A stretch of 64,000 nucleotides of DNA from the NCBI RefSeq assembly GCF_900169075.1, contig NZ_LT827015.1, positions 2,310,158 through 2,374,157 of the forward strand, read 5' to 3'. Origin of the DNA: Chryseobacterium phocaeense (GTDB taxonomy: Bacteria; Bacteroidota; Bacteroidia; Flavobacteriales; Weeksellaceae). This document shows, piece after piece, positions 33,716-42,770 of this stretch (position 1 is the first letter of the stretch; each line of letters begins with the position of its first letter). The notes under the pieces are model-generated. The model did not search any database and had not been told where the DNA came from. It saw only the letters and a program-made list of their open reading frames with translations. The position numbers and the translations under genes were made by a program.

Positions 33716-33741
33716 CTTTTATATGGATCAGTTAATGAATA

Positions 33742-35130
33742 TTAAATGTGGATCACTTCACCGTAAGCTGCTGCAGCGGCTTCCATAATAGCTTCGGAAA
33801 CGGTTGGGTGAGGGTGGATAGATTTAATGATCTCATGGCCTGTAGTTTCCAGTTTTCTGGCAACCACGGCCTCTGCAACCATGTCCGTAACACCTTCCCC
33901 GATCATGTGGCATCCTAGCCATTCGCCGTATTTAGCATCAAAAATTACTTTGATGAAACCGTCGGTATTTCCGTTAGCGGTAGCTTTACCACTTGCAGAA
34001 AGCGGGAATTTACCAACTTTGATCTCGTATCCTTTTTCTTTGGCCTGCTTTTCAGTAAGACCTACTGATGCAACTTCAGGGTGACAATACGTACATCCAG
34101 GGATATTGCCGTAGTCGATTTTCTCAACATGCATTCCTTTGATCTTCTCTACGCAAGTGATTCCTTCTGCTGAAGCAACGTGCGCCAGAGCCTGGGTAGG
34201 AATGATATCACCGATCGCATAGTAACCCGGTACTGACGTTTCATACCATTCGTTTACCAAAACTCTTCCTTTATCCGTCTGGATTCCTACGTCTTCCAAT
34301 CCGATGTTTTCTATATTGGCAGCGATACCTACGGCAGAAAGTAAGATATCCGCTTCAAGGGTAATGGTTCCGTTAGCTGTTTTCACAGTCGCTTTCACTC
34401 CTTCTCCGCTGGTATCAACGCTTTCTACAGATGCATTGGTCATGATCTCGATCCCTGTCTTTTTAAGAGACTTTTCCAAGTGTTTAGAAATTTCTTCATC
34501 TTCTACAGGAACAATGTTCGGCATGAATTCCACAACGGTTACTTTAGTTCCCATGGTGTTATAGAAATCTGCAAATTCTACCCCGATAGCTCCTGAACCT
34601 ACAACAATCATAGATTTCGGCTGCTCGGGAAGAGATAATGCCTGTCTGTATCCGATTACTTTCTTACCATCCTGAGGAAGGTTTGGAAGCTCTCTTGAAC
34701 GTGCTCCTGTGGCGATAATGATATTCTCTCCTGTATATTCGGTTACTTTACCGTCTTTATCTGTAACAGAAACTTTTTTACCTTTCTGTACTGTAGCCGT
34801 ACCCAAAATAACGTCTATCTTGTTCTTCTTCATCAGGAATTCAATTCCTTTGCTCATCTTGCCGGCCACGCCACGGCTTCTCTGGATCACGTTTGGAAAT
34901 TCAAAGCTTGCTTCCACTTTATTCAGACCATAGTCTTCAGCATGGTTGATATAATGAAAAACCTGAGCAGATTTCAATAAAGCTTTCGTAGGAATACATC
35001 CCCAGTTCAGGCAGATACCTCCTAAATTTTCTTTCTCGATAATTGCAGTTTTGAAACCCAATTGTGCTGCTCTGATCGCTGTAACATAACCGCCAGGCCC
35101 GCTTCCGATGACAATGATATCGTAGTTCAT
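33742..35130 (-). CDS. lpdA: Dihydrolipoyl dehydrogenase (E3)
   Basis: A 462-residue flavoprotein disulfide reductase of standard length. Seen: FAD-binding GSGPGGYVTAIRAAQLG, the redox-active disulfide in GGICLNWGCIPTKALL, the NAD-binding glycine motif VGSGAIGVEFADF, the second FAD motif YYAIGDI, and the C-terminal catalytic His-Glu region SIHPHPTVSEAIMEA. It reoxidises dihydrolipoamide on the E2 subunits of pyruvate, 2-oxoglutarate or branched-chain keto-acid dehydrogenases, producing NADH. The E1 gene at 49814 may use it, though they are not adjacent. The PH-domain protein follows 26 bases later. Confidence 0.96.
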   Translation of the reverse strand: MNYDIIVIGSGPGGYVTAIRAAQLGFKTAIIEKENLGGICLNWGCIPTKALLKSAQVFHYINHAEDYGLNKVEASFEFPNVIQRSRGVAGKMSKGIEFLMKKNKIDVILGTATVQKGKKVSVTDKDGKVTEYTGENIIIATGARSRELPNLPQDGKKVIGYRQALSLPEQPKSMIVVGSGAIGVEFADFYNTMGTKVTVVEFMPNIVPVEDEEISKHLEKSLKKTGIEIMTNASVESVDTSGEGVKATVKTANGTITLEADILLSAVGIAANIENIGLEDVGIQTDKGRVLVNEWYETSVPGYYAIGDIIPTQALAHVASAEGITCVEKIKGMHVEKIDYGNIPGCTYCHPEVASVGLTEKQAKEKGYEIKVGKFPLSASGKATANGNTDGFIKVIFDAKYGEWLGCHMIGEGVTDMVAEAVVARKLETTGHEIIKSIHPHPTVSEAIMEAAAAAYGEVIHI

Positions 35131-35410
35131 TATTTTAAAAATTTTTATGCGAATTTAAGGAAAAATATTGGATGTTTTATGATCCGGCATTCCATATTTC
35201 ACTGATCGCGAACTTCATTTGACCAGCCTTTGACCAAATCCGAAACTGAAATTAAATTTTTTAACCAAACCGTAAAATATTAGCATAATTATTGTATCCG
35301 AATTTAGAGATCACAAATAAGTGATTTTGATATAAAACTTACTAAATAATCAATTGTAAATGAATATCATAAAATCATCTTTATACACACAACTACAAAA
35401 TTAGGATACT

Positions 35411-36295
35411 ATGAAAATCAAGAATTTTATCGCAAGCTTTCTCTTGTTGAGCCTGTCTTTTAATGCTCAGGTTGGCATCAAAACGTCTACACCCAACAGC
35501 ACATTAGCGGTTGCCGGATCTTTCGGTGCGGATTATAAGCAGATCTCTACAACCACTTACTCCATCACTGCCACAGACCATTATCTCACCTATAACGGGA
35601 CGGGAAATGCCACTTTCACACTTCCTGTGATAGGAACCGGTACTACGAGCTACACTGGAAGAATTTATAAGATCAAAAATATCTCCACTTCCGGGATTAC
35701 CCTTCAGGCGTCCAGTGGAAATACATTGAGGATTGACAATACCCCTGTAAATTCTTTTGTAATTCCTACAGGCGCTTATGCCGAAGTAGTGAATAACAGC
35801 AATACCACGGGAGGCACCTGGGACCTTTCTTTTACGGTACTTCCCAAGCCCAGTAATGTTGAAATTTATGGGGTCCAGCTTTCAATACCTCCGCATGCCG
35901 GGGGCACAGCTCCGGTTGCAGACTGGACTAATCATGCGGTAGCAACATATGATACCGGAACGGGAACTGATGCATGGTGGGTGATCAGTAAAGCATCAAC
36001 AACCTATGCCCATACTTCCGCTTATTCCAACGCGAGCCGGATGACCCTCACCTATGAATATCAGGGTGCTCCATTTAATGTGACCAATATGTACCCTATT
36101 ATAACGGCCGGGAATAACTCCAGCTTTCCGGATGTTTTCACCGCTTCATTTGTAAGCCTGGCCAACGTGGGAGGGAAAACCAGACTTACCGTTTCTGTTT
36201 CCCGTATTGATTTTATCGGAAGCAACGGATCTAATAACAGTAACTGGACGGGAACGTTCCTTCTGAATCTGTTGCTGGCGAGAAAGTTATATTAA
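35411..36295 (+). CDS. Secreted beta-rich protein of unknown function
   Basis: 294 residues with a signal peptide (MKIKNFIASFLLLSLSFNAQ). The mature protein is Gly/Thr/Ser/Asn-rich and beta-stranded. The opening VGIKTSTPNSTLAVAGSFGADYKQIST is the motif used at the start of many Flavobacterial surface and tail-fibre-like proteins (VGINT-x-P...L-V-G). A strand-rich C-terminal domain follows (VEIYGVQLSIPPHAGGTAPVADW onward). No T9SS sorting domain is seen. It has its own 280-base upstream gap and ends at a strong hairpin, so it is monocistronic. Probably an extracellular or outer-membrane-associated protein; function unknown. Confidence 0.8.
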   Translation: MKIKNFIASFLLLSLSFNAQVGIKTSTPNSTLAVAGSFGADYKQISTTTYSITATDHYLTYNGTGNATFTLPVIGTGTTSYTGRIYKIKNISTSGITLQASSGNTLRIDNTPVNSFVIPTGAYAEVVNNSNTTGGTWDLSFTVLPKPSNVEIYGVQLSIPPHAGGTAPVADWTNHAVATYDTGTGTDAWWVISKASTTYAHTSAYSNASRMTLTYEYQGAPFNVTNMYPIITAGNNSSFPDVFTASFVSLANVGGKTRLTVSVSRIDFIGSNGSNNSNWTGTFLLNLLLARKLY

Positions 36296-36327
36296 GGTTG
36301 AGATTGAGGCTGAGGCTAAGGTTGAGA

Positions 36328-36370
36328 ATGAATAAAGCCGTTTCATACTGTGTGAAACGGCTTTATTCAT
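36328..36370. terminator. Strong hairpin terminator
   Basis: 18-base perfect arms (ATGAATAAAGCCGTTTCA and complement) with a 7-base loop. It lies between convergent genes and can serve both strands. It is preceded at 36294-36330 by a short run of near-repeats of the units AGGTTGAG/AGGCTGAG. Confidence 0.85.
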
Positions 36371-36414
36371 TTATTTTCTGCTTTTTAAGCTTTCTTTGCA
36401 AGCTTTTTAGGGCC

Positions 36415-36669
36415 TTACATTTTTTTCAGGAGTCTTTTCTGGCTCTGGTATTTTTCATTCAAAGCTTTCAGCTGATCACGCTTCATCTTTTTTGTGGCAA
36501 GCGGATGATTTAAGATCAGTTTTTTTTCTGCGTTGTATCTTTTATCCAGTTCCTTTGACTTCATTTCGATCATTTCACTTTTGGAAGGAGGTTCCGGCGG
36601 TCTTTTCTGGGCATTTACACTCATTGATAAACCTAATAACAATACGGATGATATAAGAAACTTTCTCAT
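36415..36669 (-). CDS. Small secreted helical protein
   Basis: 84 residues: a signal peptide (MRKFLISSVLLLGLSMSVNAQ), a short proline-rich spacer (RPPEPPSKSEM) and a strongly charged helical body (MKSKELDKRYNAEKKLI, MKRDQLKALNEKYQSQKRLL) with the look of a short coiled coil. No family recognised. Similar small periplasmic helical proteins are common in Flavobacteria. Monocistronic. Confidence 0.72.
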   Translation of the reverse strand: MRKFLISSVLLLGLSMSVNAQKRPPEPPSKSEMIEMKSKELDKRYNAEKKLILNHPLATKKMKRDQLKALNEKYQSQKRLLKKM

Positions 36670-36821
36670 GACATTTTATTTTTTGAATGATTTTAGAAAA
36701 TTTAAATTCATTCAGGTTTTGCAGTAAATATTACATATATCGTACCAGAGTTTTTATAATTCCGGGGATGATTTCCTGTAAACACGCTTGTGAAAAGGCT
36801 TTATCCACGCCTCAAAAAAAG

Positions 36822-39491
36822 TTATTCAATCTCAATATTCTGCTTTAACGGAAGGTTTCTGGACGAATTCCCAACCATAATCCTGTACGTTCCTTTTTCT
36901 ACGGTCCATTTCATATCTTCATCTAAAAACTGCAGGTCCCTGACCGGAACCTGAATGGTCAGCTGTCTGGATTCTCCGGGATTTAAATAGATTTTTTGAA
37001 AACCTTTAAGCTCAATAACAGGCCTTGCAACGGATGCCAGAATATCTTTCACATAGAGCTGAACCACTTCACTGCCTGCTCTTGTTCCTGTGTTTTTGAT
37101 TTTAATATCAGCAATAATGGTATCATTTTCCGAATATTTCATTTTGCTCAAATGCAGATCTGAAAGTTCGAAGGTGGTATAGCTGAGTCCAAATCCAAAA
37201 GGATACAACGGTTCACCGCTAAGGTCATAATAATCATTTCCCCTTCCAGTCGGGTGGTGGTTGTAAGTCAGTGGGAGCTGTCCTTCTTCTGCCGGGAATG
37301 TAACAGGTAATTTCCCGGAAGGATTTTCTGCCCCGAAAAGAATTTTCGCCACTGCATTTCCCCCTTCTTCCCCGGGATACCAGACATCTAAGATAGCTCC
37401 TGCCTTATCTTTCCAGGCTGTTGTTTTAATAGCAGATCCCCCTATCAGAATTACCGTAACGGGTTTATTAAGCTTTGAAACTTCCTGAATAAATTCTTCC
37501 TGATTTCCAGGCAGTGCCAGTGAAGAACGGTCCTGAAACTCTCCTTCGTGAATCCCTGCTGTAATAATGATATGATCTGCTTTTTCTGCTGTTTTTAGAG
37601 CGTCATCAAAGTCTTTCTGATAATCATCTATCCCATAATTCCAGATCAGGTCAATATTCCCTTCTCCCCTGCTTTCACGGAATTCTATGACGATGTCATA
37701 CTTCCGGTCTTTAACAAAATCTATGGCGGCAGTTTTCGTGGAATATCCGGATTTTTCCCATTGATCAATGATTAATTTTCCATCCAGATACAAACGGGAA
37801 CCATCATTCCCACGCAGTCCGAAATGATACTTTCCGGTGCCAGGAGCGCTCAGTTTTCCCGTCCAGCGGATGCTGTAGTGGTCCGGCTGAAGTTTTTCAG
37901 GATCGGGTGAGTACAGTGTCCATTTAAAATTAATCTGCTCATCCTGTCTTTCAAAAGCAGCGGTTCCTTTTAATTCAGGATTTGAAAAATATTGTCCTTT
38001 TAATCCTTTGCTATTTTCAAAAGACAAGAGTCCGGCGGGAACTGTTTTAAAATTTTTCAGGTCCCACGTAATCCCCTTTGCATAAGAGACTTCAATATTT
38101 TTATCTTTTGTGAAATTTTTAATGCCTTCCAGAATGCTGACCTTATGGTTCCCCGGTCCTGAATACCCGCCAAGCCTTGCATCAAAAGCATCTGTCCCGA
38201 TCACCGCGATTTTTTTAGCATGAACGGAAACAGGAAGTGTCTCCTTTTCATTCTGTAATAAAACAATGGATTCAAGTGCTGATTTTTCCGCCAGAGGTTT
38301 ATGATTGATTTTTTTTAATTCCCGGATTTCCTGATCGGAAACATAAGGGTTTTCAAAAAGCCCAAGCTCAAACTTTGCCCTTAAAACCCTTGCCACGGCA
38401 TCATCTATTCTTTCTTTTGAAATCCGGCCATCCAGAAAAGGAGGTATAAATAATGAATAATGCTTGTATTCTGTCTGGAATATCACATCAAGTCCTGCAT
38501 TCATGGCCTGTGCGGATGCGTCATCATAATCTTTTGCCGTAAAATGGAGTACATTCGCTCCACCTACCGCACTTGCATCGCTGATCACAAATCCTTTAAA
38601 ATTCCAGTCTTTTTTCAGCTTTTCCGTGAGCAGCCAGTGATTGGCCGTAGAAGGCCTTCCGTCCAAAAGATTATAGGATGTCATTACCGATCTGCTTTTT
38701 CCTGAGGTAAAAGCTTTATGAAAAGGAACAAGATGGGTTTCTTCAAGATATCTTCTGCTCCAGTGAACGGGATAGGAATCCCGCCCGCCTTCTCCTACAT
38801 TGGCTAAAAAATGTTTCGGGGTGGTGATGATTCCCATATTTTCGAACGAGGTTACAAAACTCATGCCCATTACAGAGGTTAAAAAAGGATCTTCCCCATA
38901 AGTTTCTTCCGTCCGGCCCCACCTCACATCACTGGCCAGGTTGACTACCGGCGTCAGGATCTGCCGGATTCCTCTTAATCTCGATTCTTTTGCGATGGCG
39001 GAGGACACCTGTTTCATAAGTTCAGGATTAAAGGTGGCTGCCAGCCCTACAGCTTGCGGAAAAGCGGTAGCTCCTTCACGCATCAGGCCGTGTAAAGCCT
39101 CGTCAAACGGAATAATGGGAATTCCCAGCCGGGATTCTTCAATGAAATATTTCTGAATCGCATTGATCTTTTTGGCAAGCATTTCAGCATCCTCCCCGGC
39201 ATTATAGGTCAACAGTTGCCCGGCTGCGCCACCTCCCTGATTTGAAGCACTTACCTGCAGCCCAAAAATTCCATGTTTATACTGGTCTTTGGGTACATGA
39301 TCCAGATCTCCGGGAATCATAAAACACTGCCAGAATTTTTCTTCGGGTGTCATTCTCTTCAACAGATCCTGAACCCGTGCTTCAACCGGCTGTTTTGGGT
39401 CCTTGTACAAAGTTTTTTCTTTCTGCGCATACAGGAAAACCGAACTCAGCGAAAGGGTAATGACCGTGACTTTAATCAAATTCAGATTCAT
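36822..39491 (-). CDS. Glycoside hydrolase family 3 with PA14 domain (beta-glucosidase type)
   Basis: An 889-residue secreted GH3 enzyme. Order of parts: signal peptide (to about residue 22, ending YAQ); N-terminal (beta/alpha)8 domain with the nucleophile Asp in FVISDASAVGG (about residue 305); the second GH3 domain; an inserted PA14 carbohydrate-binding domain about 485-610 (GLKGQYFSNPELKG, YHFGLRGNDGSRLYLDGKLI); and a C-terminal fibronectin-III-like domain about 780-889 (TIIADIKIKNTGTRAGSEVVQLYV). It removes beta-linked glucose or related sugars from oligosaccharides, probably in the periplasm. Its ATG overlaps the stop codon of the alpha-fucosidase by one base (TAATG), so the two are translationally coupled. 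Confidence 0.92.
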   Translation of the reverse strand: MNLNLIKVTVITLSLSSVFLYAQKEKTLYKDPKQPVEARVQDLLKRMTPEEKFWQCFMIPGDLDHVPKDQYKHGIFGLQVSASNQGGGAAGQLLTYNAGEDAEMLAKKINAIQKYFIEESRLGIPIIPFDEALHGLMREGATAFPQAVGLAATFNPELMKQVSSAIAKESRLRGIRQILTPVVNLASDVRWGRTEETYGEDPFLTSVMGMSFVTSFENMGIITTPKHFLANVGEGGRDSYPVHWSRRYLEETHLVPFHKAFTSGKSRSVMTSYNLLDGRPSTANHWLLTEKLKKDWNFKGFVISDASAVGGANVLHFTAKDYDDASAQAMNAGLDVIFQTEYKHYSLFIPPFLDGRISKERIDDAVARVLRAKFELGLFENPYVSDQEIRELKKINHKPLAEKSALESIVLLQNEKETLPVSVHAKKIAVIGTDAFDARLGGYSGPGNHKVSILEGIKNFTKDKNIEVSYAKGITWDLKNFKTVPAGLLSFENSKGLKGQYFSNPELKGTAAFERQDEQINFKWTLYSPDPEKLQPDHYSIRWTGKLSAPGTGKYHFGLRGNDGSRLYLDGKLIIDQWEKSGYSTKTAAIDFVKDRKYDIVIEFRESRGEGNIDLIWNYGIDDYQKDFDDALKTAEKADHIIITAGIHEGEFQDRSSLALPGNQEEFIQEVSKLNKPVTVILIGGSAIKTTAWKDKAGAILDVWYPGEEGGNAVAKILFGAENPSGKLPVTFPAEEGQLPLTYNHHPTGRGNDYYDLSGEPLYPFGFGLSYTTFELSDLHLSKMKYSENDTIIADIKIKNTGTRAGSEVVQLYVKDILASVARPVIELKGFQKIYLNPGESRQLTIQVPVRDLQFLDEDMKWTVEKGTYRIMVGNSSRNLPLKQNIEIE

Positions 39492-40933
39492 TACTTAGCC
39501 ATTTGAATTACCGATGCATACTTTATTTTTGTCCTGTCTGCGGGAAGCTTTACTTCTATTATATTTCCTGTCTGCTTCCACTGCAGTTTTGAATCTGTTC
39601 CAAGAATCTTCAACGATTTCGGTTTAAAATTTTCCGGAATTGAGAAACTCAGAACAGCCGGAGCCTGATAAACGGCTTTATCATCAATATGGAAAACGTT
39701 GAGGGTTTTGCTGTCTTTCGACCGGGTGTAGTAAAAATTTCCGTCATGGTAAGGTTCTGCACTTCTTGTGGCAAATACCGCTGACTGGTTTTTATCCATC
39801 CAGCCGGAAATCTCTTTTAATCTGTCGTAAACCACTGCATCATAATCTCCATTGGGCCCGGGAGCAATATTCATCAGGTAGTTTCCGCCTCTTGAAATGA
39901 TTTTGATCAGGGTTTCTATGATTTTCTGTGAGGACTTATACTGATCGTTGGGAACATAGGAAAAAGAATTTCCCATGGTGATACAGCTTTCCCACGGGAT
40001 GGAAAGGGCGTGTTCAGGGATGGCCTGTTCAGGTGTCACATAATTTTCCCATTTTCCAGGTACCGTACGGTCTACCATAATGATTCCCGGCTGGTTTTTC
40101 CTGGCCATGGTCCCAATTTTATCCATCTCAATATCCTGTTCCACTTTAATGGTTCTCTGCCATTCTACAGAAGGATCAATGGTTTTGAAAGGACGAACCC
40201 AGCCACCATCCAGCCAAAGGATATCGATTTTCCCATAATTGGACGTAATCTCATTAAGCTGATTGAACGTAAATTTTTTGAAGGCTTCCCATCTTTCCGG
40301 ATATTTCTTCGGATCATAGTTCACATTTCTATCTTTCGGAGGAAAATACGGCCACCAGTAGTTTTCGGAATGCCAGTCCGGTTTGGAAAAGTAGGCTCCG
40401 ATCCTAAATCCGTCTTTTCTGAATGTTGTAAAAATTTCTTTGGTGACATCCGCTTTCGGATTTTTTGAGAAAGGGGTTTTGGGTGAAGTCATTTTATAAT
40501 CTGATTCTTTGGTATCAAACATAGAGAACCCGTCATGATGCTTTGTGGTGAAGACCACATACTTCATCCCTGCTTTTTTTGCAGCATCGGCCCATTTTTG
40601 TGGGTTAAACGCTATGGGATTAAAAGTGGTCTGAAGATTTTCGTAGTTCTTTACATATTCATTATAGGATTTTCCGTGCTCAGGCTTTCTCTTAGTCCAG
40701 GATTCATCTTCCGGGCAGAGGCTCCAGCTTTCTACAATCCCCCACTGGCTGTAGGTTCCCCAATGCATAAACAACCCAAATTTAAGGTCCTGCCATTCTT
40801 CCAGATTCTTAACAACAAGCGGGTCATCCGGTTTTTGGTATCCAGCTGATACATTATGTGTCTGTGAGAAGAATGCAGAGGAAATAAGAAGTGATGAAAG
40901 AAAAAGGGTTTTTGTTTTCTGTTTAATGAGCAT
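39491..40933 (-). CDS. Alpha-L-fucosidase, GH29
   Basis: A 480-residue secreted GH29 enzyme. A leader of about 23 residues ends SAFFSQ. Family blocks are clear: KFGLFMHWGTYSQWG, KYVVFTTKHHDGFSMFDT, RIGAYFSKPDWH and the nucleophile Asp in IDILWLDGGW (near residue 240). SRGGNYLMNIAPGPNGDY marks the end of the catalytic barrel, followed by a small beta domain. It releases alpha-linked fucose from plant or animal glycans. It is first in a two-gene operon with the GH3 enzyme. The gene is preceded by a 268-base gap holding a terminator of the genes further upstream. Confidence 0.94.
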   Translation of the reverse strand: MLIKQKTKTLFLSSLLISSAFFSQTHNVSAGYQKPDDPLVVKNLEEWQDLKFGLFMHWGTYSQWGIVESWSLCPEDESWTKRKPEHGKSYNEYVKNYENLQTTFNPIAFNPQKWADAAKKAGMKYVVFTTKHHDGFSMFDTKESDYKMTSPKTPFSKNPKADVTKEIFTTFRKDGFRIGAYFSKPDWHSENYWWPYFPPKDRNVNYDPKKYPERWEAFKKFTFNQLNEITSNYGKIDILWLDGGWVRPFKTIDPSVEWQRTIKVEQDIEMDKIGTMARKNQPGIIMVDRTVPGKWENYVTPEQAIPEHALSIPWESCITMGNSFSYVPNDQYKSSQKIIETLIKIISRGGNYLMNIAPGPNGDYDAVVYDRLKEISGWMDKNQSAVFATRSAEPYHDGNFYYTRSKDSKTLNVFHIDDKAVYQAPAVLSFSIPENFKPKSLKILGTDSKLQWKQTGNIIEVKLPADRTKIKYASVIQMAK

Positions 40934-40996
40934 GGAGGTTCGTTTTTGCTAAATTAACAATCATTTATGAACCTGCAATTTTTTGCTGCTATAAAA

Positions 40997-41026
40997 TTGG
41001 ATAGCCCTGAAATCAGGGCTATCCAA
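40997..41026 (-). terminator. Terminator downstream of the small membrane protein operon
   Basis: Perfect 14-base arms (TTGGATAGCCCTGA and complement) with a 2-base loop. On the minus strand it is followed by TTTTATAG, and it lies after the genes at 41201-42526. Confidence 0.78.
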
Positions 41027-41057
41027 AGAATCCATAAGAATAATATAAGTGTATCTT

Positions 41058-41117
41058 CTATTTGATAATGATCTTTTTCGCAAGCTTTTTAGTTCCTGTT
41101 TCAATCCTAATGATACA
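41058..41117 (-). pseudogene. Remnant of a T9SS C-terminal sorting domain
   Basis: A 19-codon frame ending in a stop reads CIIRIETGTKKLAKKIIIK. It is close to the usual end of T9SS type A sorting domains (a strand of the form Y-I/V-x-R-I/V-x-T-x, then basic K-K-I/V-x-I/V-K). A stop codon lies directly upstream in frame, so no parent gene remains. This is the tail of a lost secreted-protein gene, recognised by motif only. Confidence 0.5.
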
Positions 41118-41200
41118 TCATGGCTATCAATTTTTAAAAGGTTAAAAAATCACCTCTGGTTCTTTTATGGCCGGATCTGAAAGTGAGATACATCCAGATT

Positions 41201-41602
41201 TTAAAAATGAGCGTTTTCATTATCGATATATTTTTCTTTGTTCATGGCATGTTTACGGCCTTTCAGGAATAGCAGGAGGTTAAAAAGCATCATAATTCCA
41301 AGATAAATAGAGAAGCCTCCGATCTTTTTGCTCAGTGCTACTACCAACCTTTCTATGGTTTCAATCTGGAAAAACTCAATAATGCAAAGGGCAAATCCTA
41401 TATTGAGAAGGTAAAATCCAATCTTAAAGAGGGAATTGGTGGCCATCGCAATATCTTTTTTCTGGTGAAAAATATCAATCATAAATGTTTTTGAATTTTT
41501 AAACAGAAACTGGGATACCAACACGGTAAGAGCTATTACAATGGGCAGATAGATCATGTACGCTGAAAAATTGTACGTGGCGGTTAAAACTGTTGCAGTC
41601 AT
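41201..41602 (-). CDS. Small membrane protein, paralog of next gene upstream
   Basis: 133 residues with about three hydrophobic helices (MIYLPIVIALTVLVSQFLF, FYLLNIGFALCIIEFF, FSIYLGIMMLFNLLLFL). It matches the 114-residue product of the neighbouring gene in spacing and residues: a (Y)YLLN(I/L)G motif in helix 2, then I-E-x-x-V-x-x-x-x-x-(K/R)-I-G before the last helix. I do not recognise the family. It lies 7 bases from the paralog and is co-transcribed with a GbsR-like regulator. A role as a pair of membrane subunits under that regulator is inference. Confidence 0.78.
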   Translation of the reverse strand: MTATVLTATYNFSAYMIYLPIVIALTVLVSQFLFKNSKTFMIDIFHQKKDIAMATNSLFKIGFYLLNIGFALCIIEFFQIETIERLVVALSKKIGGFSIYLGIMMLFNLLLFLKGRKHAMNKEKYIDNENAHF

Positions 41603-41609
41603 CGTTGTA

Positions 41610-41954
41610 TTATTTAAGGGTTAGTTTATTTCTTAAAAAGTATAGCGTAATTATATTGACATAGTGAAGTGCACAAAGGATTAGAGTGATAAACCCGATG
41701 CGGGCGGCAGACACCGCAACTACTTCTTCAATAGAATTTACACGGGTCCAAAATGCAAGATTAACAGCGATATAGCCAAGATTTAAAAGATAATAGCATC
41801 CGAGGAGTATCCTGTTGATCGTAAGGCACATATCCTTGTCATGAATCAGGTATTCCAGATAAGTTTTGCCCGCCTGAAAGCACCTCCTTCCGACATCTAC
41901 CGTGATGTAAGAGCTCACCGTGAGGAAAATGATATATGAGACAATATTAAACAT
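41610..41954 (-). CDS. Small membrane protein, paralog
   Basis: 114 residues, three hydrophobic helices (MFNIVSYIIFLTVSSYITV, LLGCYYLLNLGYIAVNLAF, ITLILCALHYVNIITLYFL). It aligns by eye with the 133-residue product downstream, so the two arose by duplication. The loop between helices 1 and 2 (GRRCFQAGKTYLEYLIHDKDM) differs. No family known to me. It lies between the regulator gene (68 bases) and its paralog (7 bases). Confidence 0.75.
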   Translation of the reverse strand: MFNIVSYIIFLTVSSYITVDVGRRCFQAGKTYLEYLIHDKDMCLTINRILLGCYYLLNLGYIAVNLAFWTRVNSIEEVVAVSAARIGFITLILCALHYVNIITLYFLRNKLTLK

Positions 41955-42022
41955 CTTATAAATATTATATTTTCAGTAATTTTTGAAAATTTAATTCAAA
42001 TAAAAAAGGATTTAATCCTCTT

Positions 42023-42526
42023 CTATTTCAGCAGGTTGGTAATTTTTCCTACCAGCCAGTGATCATCGCTTTTAATCGCCAGATCCATAATATTATTGAT
42101 CTTCCCTGTCACAGAACTGAAATCACTCATCAGCTTGATAAACTCTTTTGCTTCTTCAGAATCATTGTCGTCTATATTTTTCAGTTCTTCCAGAAAGGAA
42201 ATCACAGGTTCTATCTCTCTCTTTCTGCGCTCTTTGGTGATCTGTTTGAACAGATACCAGACATCTTTCTCCGCTATAAAATATTCTTTCCGGTCTCCTT
42301 TAATGAATTCTTTTCTTACAATTCCCCAGTCTATCAGGGCCCGGAGGTTCATATTGGCATTTCCTCTGGAAATTTCCAGCTGCTCCATCACCTCATCCGT
42401 AGAAAGCGGTTTTCCACTCGCCAGAAGCAATGCATGAACCTGTGCCATTGTCCGGTTAATGCCCCAGTTGGTTGCAAACGTTCCCCATGTCTGGATGTAT
42501 TTTTCTTTTGCTTCTGAAAGTTTCAT
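42023..42526 (-). CDS. GbsR/MarR family transcriptional regulator
   Basis: A 167-residue winged-helix protein with the GbsR pattern: KEKYIQTWGTFATNWGINRTMAQVHALLLASGKPLSTDEVMEQLEISRGNANMNLRALIDWGIVRKEFIKGDRKEYF, then a helical dimerisation tail. Members sense small ligands (GbsR itself responds to choline) and repress neighbouring transport or membrane genes. It is the first gene of an operon with two small membrane paralogs and so probably controls its own operon. The ligand is unknown. Confidence 0.9.
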   Translation of the reverse strand: MKLSEAKEKYIQTWGTFATNWGINRTMAQVHALLLASGKPLSTDEVMEQLEISRGNANMNLRALIDWGIVRKEFIKGDRKEYFIAEKDVWYLFKQITKERRKREIEPVISFLEELKNIDDNDSEEAKEFIKLMSDFSSVTGKINNIMDLAIKSDDHWLVGKITNLLK

Positions 42527-42731
42527 TTTGTCTTCTGTTTTATTTCTATGACAAATGTAATTATATTTTTTGAATTTTCAATAATTTTTGAAAATTAATT
42601 TCATTTTTATTAAATCCTTAATTCAATGACTGGTTCCGGATGGTTTTTTATGCATTTTAATTTTGATAGGATTTTATCCTATCCTGAGTTAAGTCGTCAC
42701 TTTGTGACTCCTTATTCAAATCCTTTAAACA

Positions 42732-42763
42732 AAAAAAGAAATTTCCGTGGAAATTTCTTTTTT
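42732..42763 (-). terminator. Terminator after the VWA hybrid gene
   Basis: Perfect 15-base arms (AAAAAAGAAATTTCC and complement) around a 2-base loop. The outer A/T arms supply the U-run. It lies just after the stop codon at 42771. Confidence 0.8.
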
Positions 42764-42770
42764 CTCTGAC

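Noticed and set aside
36298..36513. 71-residue frame opening MRLRLRLRLR
   Set aside because: It arises from the simple AGGTTGAG-type repeat and the terminator hairpin; it is antisense to a clear small secreted protein gene.
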